From NCBI RefSeq assembly GCF_000973105.1, contig NC_015844.1:5266501-5330500 (forward strand): a stretch of DNA of 64,000 nt, written 5' to 3'. Numbering within the stretch: the first letter of the stretch is position 1; each line of letters begins with the position of its first letter. This document shows, one piece after another, positions 34,682 to 45,749 of this stretch. The DNA comes from Zobellia galactanivorans (lineage in GTDB: Bacteria; Bacteroidota; Bacteroidia; Flavobacteriales; Flavobacteriaceae). The notes under the pieces are model-generated. The model searched no databases and had not been told where the DNA came from. It saw only the letters and a list, made by a program, of their open reading frames with translations. The position numbers and the translations under genes were made by a program.

Positions 34682-37081
34682 TCAATCCATATCGGCCGGT
34701 TCAAATATGAGTAATGATTCAGACGTCTTCACGATTTCCTCCTTGTTCATCATCATCTTTCGGAATTCCCCTTTGATATACATTTCCGCCTGATCCTTGT
34801 AATGAGGGCTAAACGGATTTCCACTTTGGCCGGTGGGCAGAATACTAATGGAATTCTCCACATCGGAGAAATCGATAACCCGCCTAGTGGATGGCCCCGA
34901 ACTCACCTTGTAAACTCCATCTTCGGTGTAGGGAAAATACATATTGTTAATAACCTCGCGACTTCCGTTGACCGGAAAGGGTCCGACATTGAAATAAGGC
35001 CTAAGGGATTCGAGCTGCCCTATGGGATGGGCATGCTCTAAGGTGTGTACCCGATGCCACTCCCATTTTGAGCTATCCTGCCCCAATGAAACACTTAAGG
35101 CCAACCAAGCCTGCCTAAACGCCGAAGTAATGATGTCAGACGGGGTTTCACGGACCTCAGTGGAGATATTATCCCACCAAATAGATTGTTCATTGGCTAT
35201 AATCGGGGCTATGGTCCGCTTTAAAAAATGGGTATTTTGCATAGCATCGAACAATGCCTTCCCCAGCTCATCTTGAAAAATATTGCGTAAGACCAAATAC
35301 AACCAGCGGTGATACACCGTAGCCTCTATACTATCTAAGGGGTAATCCCCCTTCCAGTCCTTAAGCTTCCCCACGATTTCGAGTTGTTCGGCATTCAAGC
35401 CTTCCGTATCGATCTTATCCAGAAGGTTTCGTACTATTTCGATGTTTACCGGCGAGGTTACATCGTTGATCATTTTACTGACCGACTGCATATCCCAATC
35501 ATTCTTAGCATCTAGCAACTGAACGATTCGCCTGGCCCGGTTTTCCGGAAGGTAATAACCAGGATACAACCTTCCTCCTATGGAATCGGGTTGATTATTG
35601 GCCGAATAGACATAACGCGACTCGGGATTGATCGCATGGGGATTATTGCTGAAATCAAGATATTGTTTTTGCGTTGGCAAACCTTGGTTTGGCTCGTAAA
35701 TAAATTTGGTATTTACACTATCGGGTATGTGGTACAGTTTTGCCGAGGCCCACCAAGCTACATTCCCCTCTACATCACCATACATAATATTGAGGCCCGG
35801 GGCATGAATATCCTTTAGGCTGTTTTCAAATTCGGTACGGTCGCGCGCATGCGACATCCCATAAAGGGCATTTAACACCTTATTTTTCGCTTCGGTGTAT
35901 ACCCACCACATAGACACCGGCCTATCTCCTGCTATTTGATCCGCCAAACCGTTCAGAATAGGTCCGCGATGTGTTTTTTTATAGGAAAATTGCACATCTT
36001 CGGCATCTTTTACCTTGATGGTCTTATGCACCGTTTCATAATTTCCCCAACTACTCCCTTTTCTATACTTTAGGTAATCCGTAGCATGTGACTCCTCATA
36101 ATAGAAATCAATATCATCGTTCTCGAACATGGTCATACCATAAGCCAAGGTTCTGTCGTGTCCCAACAAGGGAAAAGGAACCCCTGCCAAATGGTAGCCG
36201 TATTTTTCATAAGCAGGTGTGCTCACATGGGCTTCGTACCAAACGGAGGGTTGGGAAAAGCCAATATGTGGATCATTTGCAAAAATAACCTTGCCGTTCT
36301 TGGTTTTTTCAGGAGAAAGTACCCAGCTATTACTCCCTTCAAACAGTGGAATGGAAAGCTTTTCCAATGAAGCCATCACCCCATCTACAACATTCCGCTT
36401 AACGGAATCGGCAGCAGCAAGGGGAGTACTTTGAATTCGCAGTGAAGTGGAATCGGAATTGATCGGCAAATCCCTAATATATTCATACCCCAACCTATCC
36501 TTGATCTGGGTCAACAAAGGGTCCGTTTTATGTGCCATGGCAAAACTAAAGGCCATATACCCCATAGTATTGTAAATATCCTTGAGCTCGAAAGGTTCTT
36601 TATCTATTCCGGTCAAATAAAATTCAATTGGGGTAGCCCCTTCGGCTATAAATTCGTTGACCCCATCTAAGTAGGCCTGGGACAATTGAACCGGTATTTC
36701 ATTTTGATTTAGCTCCGATACCGTTTTAACGGAAACATCATCAACCCCAAGGGCCAAAAAGAATTTGTCGGTCTTTACCAATTCCTCCCCGAAAACCTCG
36801 GCCAACCTACCACTGGCAATTCGCCGCAACAATTCCATTTGCCACAAACGGTCTTGGGCATGTACATAGCCCAGTGCCCTGAACGCATCCATCTCGTTTT
36901 CCCCATAAATATGGGGTATGCCAAAAGTATCGTAGTAGACCTGTACGTTTTCCGTTAAATGTTTTAGTGTTTTTTCGCCATCATAATCTGGAGTCAGCTG
37001 CCATGCGAATAGACCCAGAACCACAGCCAGCAGGCCGAATATCAAAAGAAGCCCCTTTCCTAACCGTTTTAGTATTTTCAT
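34682..37081 (-). CDS. Penicillin acylase family (Ntn-hydrolase) protein
   Basis: 799 aa. An N-terminal hydrophobic helix (LGKGLLLIFGLLAVVLGLFA) marks export or membrane anchoring. The alpha chain has IPHIYGENEMDAFRALGYVH and AQDRLWQMELLRR; the precursor is cut before the nucleophile Ser250 in FEGSNSWVLSP; the beta chain has NDPHIGFSQPSVWYEAHV and GHDRTLAYGMT. It would hydrolyse an amide (acyl-amino compound, homoserine lactone or beta-lactam type); the substrate is not apparent. It precedes comM in the same direction. Confidence 0.9.
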   Translation of the reverse strand: MKILKRLGKGLLLIFGLLAVVLGLFAWQLTPDYDGEKTLKHLTENVQVYYDTFGIPHIYGENEMDAFRALGYVHAQDRLWQMELLRRIASGRLAEVFGEELVKTDKFFLALGVDDVSVKTVSELNQNEIPVQLSQAYLDGVNEFIAEGATPIEFYLTGIDKEPFELKDIYNTMGYMAFSFAMAHKTDPLLTQIKDRLGYEYIRDLPINSDSTSLRIQSTPLAAADSVKRNVVDGVMASLEKLSIPLFEGSNSWVLSPEKTKNGKVIFANDPHIGFSQPSVWYEAHVSTPAYEKYGYHLAGVPFPLLGHDRTLAYGMTMFENDDIDFYYEESHATDYLKYRKGSSWGNYETVHKTIKVKDAEDVQFSYKKTHRGPILNGLADQIAGDRPVSMWWVYTEAKNKVLNALYGMSHARDRTEFENSLKDIHAPGLNIMYGDVEGNVAWWASAKLYHIPDSVNTKFIYEPNQGLPTQKQYLDFSNNPHAINPESRYVYSANNQPDSIGGRLYPGYYLPENRARRIVQLLDAKNDWDMQSVSKMINDVTSPVNIEIVRNLLDKIDTEGLNAEQLEIVGKLKDWKGDYPLDSIEATVYHRWLYLVLRNIFQDELGKALFDAMQNTHFLKRTIAPIIANEQSIWWDNISTEVRETPSDIITSAFRQAWLALSVSLGQDSSKWEWHRVHTLEHAHPIGQLESLRPYFNVGPFPVNGSREVINNMYFPYTEDGVYKVSSGPSTRRVIDFSDVENSISILPTGQSGNPFSPHYKDQAEMYIKGEFRKMMMNKEEIVKTSESLLIFEPADMD

Positions 37082-37546
37082 TCAAGATCAATTTTTTTTA
37101 AGGAAATATAAGAATTATTTGCAAGGCGCTTAAAATTGATCGCCGAAGGGTTATTGAGTTTTTAGCGACAACCCGAACATTCCTTCTCTATTAAGAAAAA
37201 TCAGAGGAACTACATCAAGCGCCAAAACCCTCCTAAATAGCAGTGCCATCAAAACCGGAGTGGTCAAATCAACCTTCAAACCATCAATAAAAATACAGCC
37301 AATACCTACAATAACTGTTTTAAATTTAACATTTCTTGTTAAAAAATTAAGATTTTGGCCGACAATTTAAAAATTAGGCACGAATAAAAAAATTCCGACA
37401 AAATATCCTTGAGGGGAATCTATCCGTCACATGTATACCCAAATCCTTTTTTTTAGATTGGCCAGACCAAACCATCAAAGCATATTGTTGACGAAGGCGC
37501 TAATGAAAAAGGATTTTCCCACTGATCATGCAATAAACGGAAGCTC
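37082..37546. other. Intergenic stretch without a gene
   Basis: About 465 AT-rich bases between dsbD and the acylase gene. I see no open frame over 60 codons, no RNA-gene fold and no obvious terminator for dsbD. Confidence 0.5.
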
Positions 37547-39514
37547 TTATTTTTCCTTATAGCGAGCCAATCCGAACTGGAGCCATTTACGGTACGTTTC
37601 CGAATCGGTATACTGCACCGGATGGCTCAGGATTTCCAGGTCAGGGGTCATCAACACGTAAAAGGGCTGCGAGGCCGCATTAAAATTGACACTTTGAAAA
37701 GTACCCCACTTCTGCCCTACGGTTTCGATGTGTTTGATTCGTCCACTATCATATTGAAAATCGAACTTTTCAGTCTCGGGAAGTTCTTTTCGATCATCAA
37801 CATACAAGGAGATCAATACATAGTCTTCGTTTAAAATAGAGTAGATATCAGGTTCGCTCCATACATTCTCTTCCATCTTTCGGCAATTGACACAGGCCCA
37901 ACCCGTAAAATCCAACAGTATGGGCTTATCTACCTTCTTGGCATAAGCTACGCCCTCTTCAAAATCCTTAAAACAATTTATCCCCAAAGGGCAATCGCTT
38001 TCAGTTTCCGAAACACTATAAAATGCAGGAGGAGGAAAACCGCTCAACAACTTGAGGTTGGAAACCCCTAGGAGCCCCAATAAAATATAGATGGAAACCC
38101 CCATACTCAGCAAGCCTACCGCCTTTCGGCCCATGGAGAGTTTTGCTTTTGGTCCGTCGTGCGGAAATCTAAAAATACCGAAGAGGTAGAGCGTGAGCAA
38201 AACGTACAACACCACCCAAATCGCCAAGAAAATTTCCCGTTTTAGAATCCCCCAATTGCCGACCAAATCTGCATTGGAAAGAAATTTAAGGGCCAAGGCC
38301 AATTCCAAGAATCCCAACACCACTTTTACGGTCGTCATCCACCCACCAGATTTTGGCAAGGAATTCAACCATGCAGGAAAAAGGGCAAAGAGTGCAAACG
38401 GCAAGGCCAGGGCCACTCCAAATCCCGTCATACCGGCGGAAAGGTTCATAGCCACATCACCTTCCTCCAAAACCGTACTCCCCAAGAGTCCCCCTAAAAT
38501 AGGCCCCGTACATGAAAAAGACACAATAGCCAAGGTAACGGCCATAAAGAAAATACCGATAACCCCTCCAATTTTGGAAGATGCGGCATCCATCTTGTTC
38601 GCCCAAGAGCTCGGCAAGGTCAACTCATAATACCCAAAAAAGGAGAAGGAAAAGAACACGAAAATCAAAAAGAAGGCTATGTTCAACCAAATATTCGTTG
38701 CGATGGTATTGAGAATTTGCGAATCTACCGAATCGAAAACATGAAAGGGCAGACTGAGCAAAAAGTATATCAGTACGATAAAGAAGCCGTACAACAAGGC
38801 ATTTACGACTCCCTTCGACTTTTGTTTTGAGTGCTTGGTGAAAAATGAGACCGTAAGGGGAATCATAGGAAAAACGCAGGGCGTCAACAATGCGATCAAG
38901 CCTCCGAGAAACCCAAGTCCAAAAACCATCCAAAGACTTGACCCCGTTCCTATATCTTCCTTGACATCCTTTAAGGCTTCCTTATTCTTCAAATCGAGTT
39001 TTAACGCAGATGAAAGCTGTTTACTGCGTTCATCTATCGTTTTGTTCTCCGTTACGGCAACCCCTCCATCCAAAACAAAACTAAAATCCTCATCCACAGG
39101 TATACATACCTCTTTACAGATTTGGTAAAAGAAATTAATATCGATTTGGTTGACACTAGGGTCGAGTAATCTTATTTTCTGGGTAAAAATGGCGCTTCCC
39201 TTAAAGAAAGTCTCATCGACTTCAAAAATATCACTATATTCCACCACCGTTTCACTTTCGGTCGTTTCCCCTAAAAGTTCATAGGTCTCGCCGGCTTTTT
39301 TATAGGTAAACTCACTCGGTAAGGAACCGCCTTCGGAAGTAAATTGCGAATAAATATGCCACCCCTCGTAGATATCGCCCTTAAGAACAAGCTCATAGTC
39401 CGTATCATTGATCTTGCGCACCTCTTGCGACCACTTTACAGGGTTGTCGTCATCTTGGCCGAACAAAGACAAAAAACTAAAAAACAGGGAGATAAATACA
39501 ATTATATGTTTCAT
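37547..39514 (-). CDS. dsbD: Thiol:disulfide interchange protein DsbD
   Basis: 655 aa: signal peptide, an N-terminal immunoglobulin-like DsbD-alpha domain ([35 protein letters not shown] with its reactive Cys pair), eight transmembrane helices carrying [10 protein letters not shown] and SCTGPILG Cys residues, and a C-terminal thioredoxin domain with WACVNCRKM (CVNC). It passes electrons from cytoplasmic thioredoxin to the periplasm. The start overlaps the tilS stop by four bases. Confidence 0.95.
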   Translation of the reverse strand: MKHIIVFISLFFSFLSLFGQDDDNPVKWSQEVRKINDTDYELVLKGDIYEGWHIYSQFTSEGGSLPSEFTYKKAGETYELLGETTESETVVEYSDIFEVDETFFKGSAIFTQKIRLLDPSVNQIDINFFYQICKEVCIPVDEDFSFVLDGGVAVTENKTIDERSKQLSSALKLDLKNKEALKDVKEDIGTGSSLWMVFGLGFLGGLIALLTPCVFPMIPLTVSFFTKHSKQKSKGVVNALLYGFFIVLIYFLLSLPFHVFDSVDSQILNTIATNIWLNIAFFLIFVFFSFSFFGYYELTLPSSWANKMDAASSKIGGVIGIFFMAVTLAIVSFSCTGPILGGLLGSTVLEEGDVAMNLSAGMTGFGVALALPFALFALFPAWLNSLPKSGGWMTTVKVVLGFLELALALKFLSNADLVGNWGILKREIFLAIWVVLYVLLTLYLFGIFRFPHDGPKAKLSMGRKAVGLLSMGVSIYILLGLLGVSNLKLLSGFPPPAFYSVSETESDCPLGINCFKDFEEGVAYAKKVDKPILLDFTGWACVNCRKMEENVWSEPDIYSILNEDYVLISLYVDDRKELPETEKFDFQYDSGRIKHIETVGQKWGTFQSVNFNAASQPFYVLMTPDLEILSHPVQYTDSETYRKWLQFGLARYKEK

Positions 39515-40818
39515 TGCTTTAATGTAATCTTTATAATATCACTGGTGTGTTCCGATACTTTAAAACGTTCATCGGCCCTACGTCCGATAACCCAAACGAT
39601 AGCATCGCCCGAACACAAAAGCCATTGCGCCTCTTTCGAAACCACATCTACTTTTTCGTCCTTAAAATACTTCGACAGCTTTTTTTTGCCCGTCATTCCC
39701 AAGGGATAAAAGTAGTCGCCTTTTTTCCATTTCCTTATCGTTAACGGATACTTTAACGCTTTTTTATCTATGTAAAGTGTATTTAGATCAGACTTAACAT
39801 ATTCGCCTACCTTTTCAATTTTCAAGGAAACAGGTTCACTTACCACAGTATCCCCTTCATCGATATGGTATTCGTTAACATCGGGCGCTTCCTTGGCCAC
39901 CAATAGAAGATAATCCCGATCCTTTACCAAACGATAATCTTTTGACTGTATTTGCTTTCCGCTCATAGCCGATAGAAGGTTTTCGACATCGTTCCACTCC
40001 GTAAAACCATAGGGCTTAAAAAGCAGGTATAAATAGGTCGAAACAGGTTTCAGCTGCAATAACTTTGCTACAGAAATACGTGTTACACCAGCAGTTTCCT
40101 CAAAACATTGTGATTTTAAATCGGAAATATGATGTTCCAAAACAAGGGCTGTCTGGGAAAGGTAATTCTGCGTTTTCTGGAAATTCGCCAAAAAGGCAGG
40201 GTTCAATTCCTTTAGGGCCGGTACGATTTCATGCCTGATCTTATTTCTTAAATACTTGGTATCGGCATTACTGGCATCTTCTCGCCAGACCAAATTTTCC
40301 GCTCGGGCATAAGACAAGATCCACTCCCTTGTAAAATGCAATAAAGGCCGTGAAAGATTATGGGATTTTACGGGTATTCCGGTCAAACCATCTATACCCG
40401 TTCCCCGGGAAAGATTGATCAAAAAAGTTTCCAAACTGTCATCGGCGTGATGGGCCGTCACCAAGGTTTTTATACCTTCCCTATCCATAATTTCAGAAAA
40501 CCAGCGATACCGAAGCTCCCGGGCCGCTACCTGAATAGATACTTTATTTTGAGTCGAGTAAGATTTTGTATCAAAGCGGTTTACGTATATTTTTACCTTG
40601 TGCTTTTTAGCCAAATCCCTTACCAAACCTTCATCGGCATCACTTTCAGCTCCCCTCAGGTTAAAATTGCAATGGGCCACGGCAAAATCAAGATCCAATC
40701 GTGCGCACAGGTGCAAAAGAGCCACACTGTCAACACCCCCCGAGCACGCCAATAAAAAGCGGTCATCGACCAACTCCGTAAATTGATCTTCTATATGTTT
40801 TTTAAACTCTTCCAACAC
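39511..40818 (-). CDS. tilS: tRNA(Ile)-lysidine synthase
   Basis: 435 aa. PP-loop SGGVDS at residues 26-31, then [18 protein letters not shown] and [22 protein letters not shown]-terminal TilS domains with [19 protein letters not shown]. It converts the wobble C of tRNA-Ile(CAU) to lysidine using ATP and lysine. Start is GTG at 40818 (TTG at 40815 also possible); it overlaps dsbD. Confidence 0.95.
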   Translation of the reverse strand: MLEEFKKHIEDQFTELVDDRFLLACSGGVDSVALLHLCARLDLDFAVAHCNFNLRGAESDADEGLVRDLAKKHKVKIYVNRFDTKSYSTQNKVSIQVAARELRYRWFSEIMDREGIKTLVTAHHADDSLETFLINLSRGTGIDGLTGIPVKSHNLSRPLLHFTREWILSYARAENLVWREDASNADTKYLRNKIRHEIVPALKELNPAFLANFQKTQNYLSQTALVLEHHISDLKSQCFEETAGVTRISVAKLLQLKPVSTYLYLLFKPYGFTEWNDVENLLSAMSGKQIQSKDYRLVKDRDYLLLVAKEAPDVNEYHIDEGDTVVSEPVSLKIEKVGEYVKSDLNTLYIDKKALKYPLTIRKWKKGDYFYPLGMTGKKKLSKYFKDEKVDVVSKEAQWLLCSGDAIVWVIGRRADERFKVSEHTSDIIKITLKQ

Positions 40819-40879
40819 GGTTCAAAGGTAAGCAACAATTAGAATCTTTTTTAATGTAAACGCTTTATGAAAGCTGACT

Positions 40880-42178
40880 TCAACTCTCCAAAACCTCACG
40901 CATGGCCTTCGCCTTTAAAAGGCATTCCTCGTACTCCTTTTCCGCCACGGCTTTTGCAGTTATCGCCCCTCCTACCGAATACGAAACATACTCCTCCGAT
41001 GCATTGTACAATATACTTCGGATCACCACATTAAAATCGAAATCGCCATCGGGGGTAAAATACCCTACGGCCCCGCTGTACAAGCCCCTCTTAAAAGCCT
41101 CTAGCTCCTCGATTATTTTCATGGCCGAGACTTTTGGCGCCCCGGTCATACTCCCCATGGGAAAGGTCCCTTTTACCAAATCTACGGGATTCGCCCCAGG
41201 GGCCACCTCGGCCACCACGGTAGATATCATTTGATGCACCTGTTCAAAAGTGTATACCTCACACAACTCTTCAACTTGGACACTTCCCTTAATAGCGTGC
41301 TTCGAGAGGTCATTGCGGACCAAATCTACGATCATAATGTTTTCGGCCCGTTCTTTAGGGTCGTTTTGAAGCGCACTGACCAATTTGGCATCGGCCGAAT
41401 CTTGTTGCGAACGCTTGGCCGTACCCTTGATCGGCTGGGAAATGATTTTATCGCCCTCCTTACGTAGATAGCGTTCCGGCGAGGCCGACAATAAGAACTT
41501 ATCGTACATCTTTAAAAAGGCCGCAAACGGCGCCTTAGATATAGCATTTAGCCTTTGATAGGTTCTATAAGGATGTATTTTTGTGTCTTCGGCATAAAAC
41601 TCTTGACAAAAGTTGGCCTCATAGATGTCCCCCCTATGGATGTGGGCCAACATTTGCTGTACCTGACGGAAGTATTCATCCTTAAAAATACGCAGTTTAA
41701 TGCGTATGTTCTTAGTTGCGGAGCCTTCCCCAACATTGAAAGTATCACCCCCGGAAATAGCTTTGAAATCCGATTGGATCTCATCATCGACCATCCTGAG
41801 GTAGTCGAAACTCACAGTATCCCCTATAATCTTTATGATTTTTTTAGGCTGGAAGAAATACAGCTCGGGAAAATGCAAATGATCCGCATTTTTGGAAAAC
41901 AAACGCTCAACATCATTCTTAAGATCATAAGAGAGGTAGCCAAAAATATAGTCATTGGTCAAAACCTGGTATTCCTTGAGCTTTTCAAAAGCCTCCTCAC
42001 TATCGGTTTGAAGCAAAGTAAGGGCATCTACCGCCAATAGCGCATCAAAAGACCCATAACGGTTTTTGTGCCCGTTGCCGTCTAACCAAAGGACATCGTC
42101 ATATTGTTGGGCCCACAGCAACAGCCCTTCCTTAAAACTTTCGATATCGGAAACGACAAACGAGCTATTGGTTCGCAA
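40880..42178 (-). CDS. pabB: Aminodeoxychorismate synthase component I
   Basis: 432 aa of the anthranilate/ADC synthase component I family. The chorismate-binding core has IHRGDIYEANFCQEFYA, LSASPERYLRK, ISQPIKGTAKR (the PIKGT motif marks PabB rather than TrpE), MIVDLVRNDLSKHA, and GSMTGAPK. It makes ADC for folate. The start is a TTG at 42178 (MRTNSSFVV), supported by matching N-termini in relatives. 61 bases before tilS, same strand. Confidence 0.9.
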   Translation of the reverse strand: MRTNSSFVVSDIESFKEGLLLWAQQYDDVLWLDGNGHKNRYGSFDALLAVDALTLLQTDSEEAFEKLKEYQVLTNDYIFGYLSYDLKNDVERLFSKNADHLHFPELYFFQPKKIIKIIGDTVSFDYLRMVDDEIQSDFKAISGGDTFNVGEGSATKNIRIKLRIFKDEYFRQVQQMLAHIHRGDIYEANFCQEFYAEDTKIHPYRTYQRLNAISKAPFAAFLKMYDKFLLSASPERYLRKEGDKIISQPIKGTAKRSQQDSADAKLVSALQNDPKERAENIMIVDLVRNDLSKHAIKGSVQVEELCEVYTFEQVHQMISTVVAEVAPGANPVDLVKGTFPMGSMTGAPKVSAMKIIEELEAFKRGLYSGAVGYFTPDGDFDFNVVIRSILYNASEEYVSYSVGGAITAKAVAEKEYEECLLKAKAMREVLES

Positions 42179-42188
42179 ACGAATGGTT

Positions 42189-42722
42189 TTATAGTTTACC
42201 CAAAAATTGGTTTAAAGCCTCGCGATGTGCTTTTGCCAAATCAGCGGAAACAATACCTTCTCCCTTATTAAAGGTTTCCCCAAACGATGGCAAAGAGAAG
42301 CTTGCGACAACTTCGGCCCCGAAACGCGGCAACACATTTTGGGTAATTTCCAAGGCGCCCATCCCCCCTCTTTTTCCATTGGAAGTAGCCATCAAAAAAA
42401 CCGGGGTATCTTCCAAAAACTTGCGTTCGACCCGAGATAACCAGTCAGTGAGGTTCTTAAAGTACGCCGATGGACCGCTATTGTGCTCATTCACCGAGAT
42501 AATTACCCCATCCGCCTTCACCAAGTCTTCCTTAAGCTCTACTAAGGAATTCGAGTAACCGTTCTCCCTTTCATAATCTTCACTGAACATCGGAAAAGGA
42601 AAGTTCACCATGTTCAACAACTGCACCTCATGGTCTTTTATAAGTGATGCCGTATACTTTACCAATTCGTAATTAATAGATTTAGAGGAATTGCTTCCCG
42701 CGAATGCTAATATTTGAGCCAT
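42189..42722 (-). CDS. NAD(P)H-dependent FMN reductase family protein
   Basis: 177 aa flavodoxin-like protein: ILAFAGSNSSKSINYELVKY (FMN phosphate loop), SVNEHNSGPSAYFKNLTDWL and PVFLMATSNGKRGG. It reduces FMN or quinone/azo-type acceptors with NAD(P)H; the natural substrate is unknown. It is ten bases upstream of pabB, so probably co-transcribed. Confidence 0.88.
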   Translation of the reverse strand: MAQILAFAGSNSSKSINYELVKYTASLIKDHEVQLLNMVNFPFPMFSEDYERENGYSNSLVELKEDLVKADGVIISVNEHNSGPSAYFKNLTDWLSRVERKFLEDTPVFLMATSNGKRGGMGALEITQNVLPRFGAEVVASFSLPSFGETFNKGEGIVSADLAKAHREALNQFLGKL

Positions 42723-42943
42723 ATTTTTTAAATAAAAGGTGTTTTGGCGAAATTATGGCAAATACGACTGAATTGCGAGTATTTTATCTAATTTTGCTGC
42801 GAAAACATCCAAACCCCTTGTTTTACAAGTATATAGATCAAAGATTTTTGCTTGACCAGAAATATCGAAAAAGAACGACTGTACTAAAAACGGAAGTTCT
42901 GAGTTATAATGAAGGTTTTAGGTGTTAGTGAAATTGTTTTAAC

Positions 42944-44128
42944 GTGGACAAAAAGACAAAAAGACTCTATTTTATAGACGCTATGCGGGCATGGGCCATT
43001 CTAATGATGCTACAAGGGCATTTTATTGATGGTTTGCTAGACCCTATGTTTAGGGACACTTCAAATGTCGCTTTTAATATCTGGAAATATTTCAGAGGCA
43101 TAACCGCTCCGGTATTCTTTACCGTTTCAGGCTTTATATTCACCTTCCTTCTCATCAAGGGAGACAAAACCGGACTCCAAAACCCTAGGGTCAAGAAAGG
43201 GGTCAAAAGAGGTCTCGAACTCCTATTTATAGGCTATTTACTGCGAATGAACCTTTTTGGCCTTCTACAAGGCAAGATTTACGATTCGTTTTATTTGGTA
43301 GACGTATTGCATTGTATCGGTCTTTCCTTATTAGGGATTATAGGTATATACCTACTTACCCAGAACAGAAAGAAATTTGTCTTTCCAACGGTATTGCTAG
43401 GAATCACCCTTACGCTATTCCTTTTTGAACCGACTTACAAAACGTGGGGCTTCTCCTTTCTACCCGATGCCTTCGCCAACTATTTAACCAAGAACAACGG
43501 CTCCGTTTTTACCATCATACCTTGGTTTGGTTATGCCGTTTTCGGTTCGTTTCTATCGATTATCTTTACCAAGTTCAAAGATTTTAAATACCTCTATTTT
43601 GTAACCATACCGCTTTTTGCCGCCGTGGGCATGGCCCTTGTTTCGTATTCATCGAAGTTATTTTTGTTACTTTCGCAAACAACGGGTTTACAACTGTTTG
43701 CCGATATCTATTTTAATAATTACTTATTCATACGACTCGGTAATGTCCTGGTTGTTTTTAGCATTTTTATGCTTATACGCGGAATACTTAAAAACAGCAC
43801 CCTACTCAAAATCGGACAAAGCACCTTATCGGTATACATCGTTCACTTTATTATCCTTTACGGAAGTTTTACAGGAGTGGGACTCTACCGGTTTTTCCAC
43901 CATTCGCTCACACCTGCCGTAGCGATTTCAGGAGCCTTGTGCTTTATGGTCATATGCACCTTTACCGCACTTCGCTACGAAGACAATAAAGAGGTGATAC
44001 GGCTCAAAATAGCCACATCGGTAAGGTTTGCCCTGGTAAAGGGCGAAGTATTGGCGACCAGTGGATTCCAGACAGCTAAAACCCTATTCTTTAGATTACT
44101 TAGACGGGTCGGTTTGGCAAAAAACTAA
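42944..44128 (+). CDS. Membrane acyltransferase-like protein (DUF1624/heparan-acetyltransferase type)
   Basis: 394 aa with about ten hydrophobic helices. The start KRLYFIDAMRAWAILMMLQG, RGITAPVFFTVSGFIFTFLL and GRELLFIGYLL-like segment fit the DUF1624/YeiB-related acyltransferase group, which transfers acyl groups across the inner membrane. GTG start at 42944. Diverges from the FMN reductase gene; the substrate is unknown. Confidence 0.7.
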   Translation: MDKKTKRLYFIDAMRAWAILMMLQGHFIDGLLDPMFRDTSNVAFNIWKYFRGITAPVFFTVSGFIFTFLLIKGDKTGLQNPRVKKGVKRGLELLFIGYLLRMNLFGLLQGKIYDSFYLVDVLHCIGLSLLGIIGIYLLTQNRKKFVFPTVLLGITLTLFLFEPTYKTWGFSFLPDAFANYLTKNNGSVFTIIPWFGYAVFGSFLSIIFTKFKDFKYLYFVTIPLFAAVGMALVSYSSKLFLLLSQTTGLQLFADIYFNNYLFIRLGNVLVVFSIFMLIRGILKNSTLLKIGQSTLSVYIVHFIILYGSFTGVGLYRFFHHSLTPAVAISGALCFMVICTFTALRYEDNKEVIRLKIATSVRFALVKGEVLATSGFQTAKTLFFRLLRRVGLAKN

Positions 44129-44156
44129 CCCTGATATATTCTCTTAAAAAAAGACA

Positions 44157-44196
44157 TAAAAAAGCCCCGGATGAACTTTCACCCGGGGCTTTTTTA
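44157..44196. terminator. Bidirectional terminator between the acyltransferase and lpdA
   Basis: The stem AAAAGCCCCGG/CCGGGGCTTTT is flanked by A- and T-tracts and lies between two convergent genes. Confidence 0.92.
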
Positions 44197-44211
44197 ATAT
44201 TAAACCAAGAT

Positions 44212-45618
44212 TTAAACGTGCAAGGCACGGTTATCGGTAGCGGCAAGGGCCGCTTCTTTTACGGCTTCCGCAAATGTCGGATGCGCATGGCTCATTCTAG
44301 AGATATCTTCCGCAGACGCCCTAAACTCCATGGCCGTAACCGCTTCGGCAATCAAATCGGCAGCACGTGCCCCGATCATATGTACACCTAAAACTTCATC
44401 GGTTTCCTTATCGGCCAGGATTTTTACAAATCCGTCCAAATCCATACTGGCTCGGGAACGTCCCAAGGCACGCATTGGAAATTGTCCTGTTTTATACGCC
44501 ACACCAGCTTCCTTCAACTGCTCTTCCGTTTTTCCTACAGAAGCAACTTCAGGCCAAGTATAGACCACACCAGGTATTAGATTGTAATCGATATGTGGTT
44601 TTTGTCCCGACAATTGTTCGGCAACAAAGGTTCCTTCCTCTTCGGCCTTATGTGCCAACATCGCACCTTTGATCACATCGCCAATGGCGTAAATATTAGG
44701 GGTACTGGTTTGCAAGTGGTCGTTTACTTCAATTTTTCCGCGCTCATCGATTTTAACCCCGGCAGCTTCTGCGTTCAGTCCATCGGTATATGGCCTACGC
44801 CCTACCGACACCAGACAATAATCGCCTTTCAACTCTACTTCCTGTCCTTTTTTATCATCGGCTTTAACGATAATCTCATCGCCTTTTCTTTCTACCGATT
44901 TTACTTTATGGGATACATTGAGTTTTACTTTTTGTTTTTTCAAAACCTTGGTAAGCTCTTTTGAAAGTCCCGCATCCATGGTCGGAATAATACGATCCAT
45001 ATATTCCACTACGGTAACTTCGGCACCCAAACGCTTATACACTTGACCAAGTTCCAAGCCTATCACCCCACCACCGATAACGATTAAGTGTTTCGGTATT
45101 TCCTTCAACTCCAAAGCCTCCGTAGAGGTTATGATACGTTCTTTATCTATTTTGATAAAAGGAAGTGTAGAAGGTTTGCTTCCTGTGGCTATGATGGTGT
45201 TCTTGGCCTCGATAGTTTCCGTACTACCATCATTTTTTTTGATATTTATATGTGAAGCGTCCTTAAAGCTTCCGAATCCTTCAAAAACATCGATTTTGTT
45301 TTTGTCCATCAAGAACTTCACACCGTCACAAGTCTGCTTTACCACAGCGGCCTTTCTTGCGATCATCTGCCCAAGGTTAACTTTTATCTCACCCGGTATA
45401 TCGATACCGTGCTCTTCAAAATGCTTTATCGCATCTTCGTAATGGTGCGAAGAATCTAACAAAGCTTTTGACGGTATACAGCCAACATTCAAGCAAGTAC
45501 CGCCCAATGTGCTATATTTTTCGATAATTGCGGTTTTCATGCCCAACTGCGCACAACGAATGGCAGCAACATACCCTCCTGGTCCTGAGCCAATAATGGC
45601 CACATCGTATGAACTCAT
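44212..45618 (-). CDS. lpdA: Dihydrolipoyl dehydrogenase
   Basis: 468 aa from the ATG at 45618 (MSSYDVAIIGSGPGGYVAAI); upstream codons from GTG 45654 do not look like family sequence. FAD-binding GSGPGG, the redox disulfide in GGTCLNVGCIPSK, NAD-binding VIGGGVIGLELG, and the His-Glu pair in HAHPTFAEAVKEA. It is the E3 subunit of pyruvate and 2-oxoglutarate dehydrogenase complexes. Its own gene unit. Confidence 0.97.
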   Translation of the reverse strand: MSSYDVAIIGSGPGGYVAAIRCAQLGMKTAIIEKYSTLGGTCLNVGCIPSKALLDSSHHYEDAIKHFEEHGIDIPGEIKVNLGQMIARKAAVVKQTCDGVKFLMDKNKIDVFEGFGSFKDASHINIKKNDGSTETIEAKNTIIATGSKPSTLPFIKIDKERIITSTEALELKEIPKHLIVIGGGVIGLELGQVYKRLGAEVTVVEYMDRIIPTMDAGLSKELTKVLKKQKVKLNVSHKVKSVERKGDEIIVKADDKKGQEVELKGDYCLVSVGRRPYTDGLNAEAAGVKIDERGKIEVNDHLQTSTPNIYAIGDVIKGAMLAHKAEEEGTFVAEQLSGQKPHIDYNLIPGVVYTWPEVASVGKTEEQLKEAGVAYKTGQFPMRALGRSRASMDLDGFVKILADKETDEVLGVHMIGARAADLIAEAVTAMEFRASAEDISRMSHAHPTFAEAVKEAALAATDNRALHV

Positions 45619-45749
45619 AAAATTTTCTTTGTGTTTGAAATACAAAATTAACACTATTTTCCGGTTTGAGGTATCCTTTGACGATTAATACAAAAGTTGC
45701 ACAAACGACTCCAAAATCGTAATATTACCTCATAGCTAAACCGTAATTA